Assembly: GCA_000383735.1 (NCBI GenBank)
Contig: KB912071.1
Coordinates: 6,161 to 70,160, forward strand
DNA: 64,000 nt
Direction: 5' to 3'
From: Verrucomicrobia bacterium SCGC AAA164-M04
GTDB lineage: Bacteria; Verrucomicrobiota; Verrucomicrobiae; Verrucomicrobiales; Akkermansiaceae
Within the stretch, counting starts at the first letter, position 1; the number at the start of each line of letters is the position of its first letter. Of this stretch, positions 62,715-64,000 are shown piece by piece. The translations under genes and the position numbers were made by a program. Below the pieces are notes generated by a model that was not told the origin of the DNA, searched no databases, and worked only from the letters and a program-made list of their open reading frames with translations.

Positions 62715-63308
62715 TCAGAACCACTCGCCTTCAGAGTCTGCCCCCCCCCTACCCAACACCTGAATGGGGTTCTTTCTGACCCGCCTCCACCCCTTAATCA
62801 GAGGAGTTTCCAGCTTTTCAATTACCGCTTTAAGGGCCTTTAAATAATCCCCTTGCAGAAAAAAAGGATGTCCTGCAGAAAGGGCCTCGAAGGTCGAATT
62901 TTCATCGAGGTAAGGCATTAGGGCATACCCAAACGTGATTGATGCACTCTTGGCATTTACGTCTACCAGAATCAAAATTCCGGTTGAATTAGGACGTTTA
63001 GGATCAACATCAACGTAGTGAGTCCGATTCAGCATCCAAAAACCATACTGCCGCAGACTATTTAAGTCCTCAAAAGCTCCCAAATAAACTGAAACAAAAA
63101 GCTGGGGGAATTTTGTTTCAAAGTCCTCTAACACCTTCCGCATCGGCTCGCGGTCCTTCATCCGGAAAACTCCAGCGACATCAGAAAACTTCCTAAGCTT
63201 TATATCTTGAGCACCAAAAACCTCATCCGCGTGCACCATCGCAAAACCACAATGAGGACATGAGGATGCCTCTAAGTGAATCTTCTGAACACAGCGTGGA
63301 CACTTCAT
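62715..63308 (-). CDS. TPM-domain protein with N-terminal zinc ribbon
   Basis: The 197-residue protein starts with a zinc ribbon (CPRCVQKIHLEASSCPHCG) and then a TPM (Psb32/TLP18.3/MOLO-1) domain, with PQLFVSVYLGAF, LNRTHYVDVDPKR, and the strand ILILVDVNAKSASITFGYAL. It is probably cytoplasmic, unlike most TPM proteins, since no signal is visible. The C-terminus passes through a run of nine C (62741-62749). With eight, the frame would continue to a TGA overlapping the next ATG (62654), adding a tail with ETSELLGG. The annotated end at 62715 is therefore uncertain. Confidence 0.8.
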   Translation of the reverse strand: MKCPRCVQKIHLEASSCPHCGFAMVHADEVFGAQDIKLRKFSDVAGVFRMKDREPMRKVLEDFETKFPQLFVSVYLGAFEDLNSLRQYGFWMLNRTHYVDVDPKRPNSTGILILVDVNAKSASITFGYALMPYLDENSTFEALSAGHPFFLQGDYLKALKAVIEKLETPLIKGWRRVRKNPIQVLGRGGADSEGEWF

Positions 63309-63381
63309 AAAACCTGACTGAAATCAGGTAAAAGGAAACGAATCACTACACCAAGCATAATTAGAAGATTTAGTAAGTTTG

Positions 63382-64000
63382 CTAGTGGATTTTATTCACC
63401 AAGTCCTTTAGCTCCTCCAATTCAGTCATATCCATCTCAATTAGATGATTTGAGTGGGGAAAGGAGCCACTACCCACATCAGCGATATATTCCTGAAAGG
63501 CCGTAATTCGCTCTACCTGTAAGCGACGAAACTCCGCTGAGAAATCTCGATACACTTTGGCGTGCCTTGGGGCTCGCTCATCATAATCCCCAAGAATATC
63601 GTCCGAAAACAAGAACTGAGTATCACAACCCGAACCAGAACCGAGTGACATTAGAAGAAGCGAAGTTTGACCACACAACCAACTCGCAAGCTGGTGGGGA
63701 ACACACTCAATTTCAGCAGCATAAGCACCGGCAGACTCGAGCTCATTCATTTTTTCATAAAGCATCTTCCCCTCCTCCGCAGTTTTTCCAATTGCTCGGT
63801 AATTCGTCCACGTAAAATGCCGGGGAACGAGACCAAGATGTCCGACTACGGGAATCCCCTCCCTTGCCATCGCCTCAATCATCCATGGACTAGCTGAGCA
63901 ATAGACCGAGCTCGCTCCCATCTCAAGTGCCTTAAAGCCAATCCGGATAGCCTCCTCCTGAGACGTCAAGCCATGCGGAGTTGCGCCCGAAAAAAAACTA
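63382..64000 (-). CDS. PanB-family ketopantoate hydroxymethyltransferase-like protein (5' partial)
   Basis: The frame is open through the window end, so the start lies beyond 64000. The visible 205 residues match the C-terminal part of 3-methyl-2-oxobutanoate hydroxymethyltransferase: GIPVVGHLGLVPRH, AGAYAAEIECVPHQLA with the catalytic Glu, GSGCDTQFLFSDDILG, RHAKVYRDF and SGSFPHSNH. The enzyme normally adds a one-carbon unit to ketoisovalerate for pantothenate. However, the segment that should read VKLEGG, with the catalytic Lys and Glu, is VYCSAS here. It could be a paralogue with another substrate, of the phosphoenolpyruvate mutase-like superfamily. Confidence 0.78.
   Translation of the reverse strand, partial: SFFSGATPHGLTSQEEAIRIGFKALEMGASSVYCSASPWMIEAMAREGIPVVGHLGLVPRHFTWTNYRAIGKTAEEGKMLYEKMNELESAGAYAAEIECVPHQLASWLCGQTSLLLMSLGSGSGCDTQFLFSDDILGDYDERAPRHAKVYRDFSAEFRRLQVERITAFQEYIADVGSGSFPHSNHLIEMDMTELEELKDLVNKIH

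Noticed and set aside
1..64000. tRNA, rRNA, transposase, integrase or CRISPR elements
   Set aside because: I scanned the intergenic regions and saw no cloverleaf, no inverted-repeat-flanked transposase and no repeat-spacer pattern. Very degenerate elements could escape notice by eye.

Overview
The window looks like a chromosomal segment of a free-living, probably aquatic member of the Verrucomicrobiota. I infer this from content, not from a marker gene. It has DUF1501/DUF1800 and DUF1592/DUF1552 secreted protein pairs, sulfatases fused to DUF1080 or GH43-like domains, a YfbK-type protein beside an ECF sigma factor, a TatC with an enlarged first periplasmic loop, and an archaeal/eukaryotic-type ProRS. 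Base composition is moderate and fairly even. I found no tRNA, rRNA, CRISPR array, insertion sequence or phage gene, and no gene-free stretch over 300 bases.

Layout. 1-3859: 2-oxoglutarate dehydrogenase E1 (start off the window) and E2 (frameshifted in a C8 run). 3911-10785 (minus): ArgA-like acetyltransferase, a giant DUF1800 protein, a Tat-exported DUF1501 protein and a small secreted protein, probably one transcript. 10909-12432: ProRS. 12638-14947: gluconate-2-dehydrogenase-subunit-3-like protein plus GMC oxidoreductase. 15102-26556: a carbohydrate island with two multidomain sulfatases, a secreted hydrolase, an MFS sugar porter, an SSS-family symporter and a secreted aldose epimerase; it looks suited to sulfated polysaccharides. 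26596-31600: another secreted hydrolase, SufT, an ECF sigma factor with a YfbK-like protein lacking its vWA core, a LysM protein and a 3'-5' exonuclease. 31667-40531: LolC-like permease with GYF/RDD protein, glyoxalase-like protein, CoaX, ROK kinase, DUF1802, MetX, a frameshifted squalene/phytoene synthase and HemW. 40612-47412: a WA-repeat protein, the DUF1592/DUF1552 pair, an ADP-ribosylglycohydrolase and small zinc-finger/DUF genes. 47492-64000: mostly housekeeping (PyrD, Dxr, CdsA, RNase R, TatC, YicC, RodA) interleaved with secreted hypothetical proteins, a TPM-domain protein and a divergent PanB-family protein.

The observations I would follow first are: a sulfatase-GH43-lectin-like fusion inside a transporter-bearing locus; an apparent YfbK derivative that lost its vWA domain and is coupled to an ECF sigma factor; a likely dead secreted peptidase; a TatC with a loop insertion and a His/Asp-rich tail; a PanB-family protein without two catalytic positions; and three coding frames each broken by exactly one extra base in a C/G run of 8-9. 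The last pattern may be technical, and the genes concerned are annotated with that caution.
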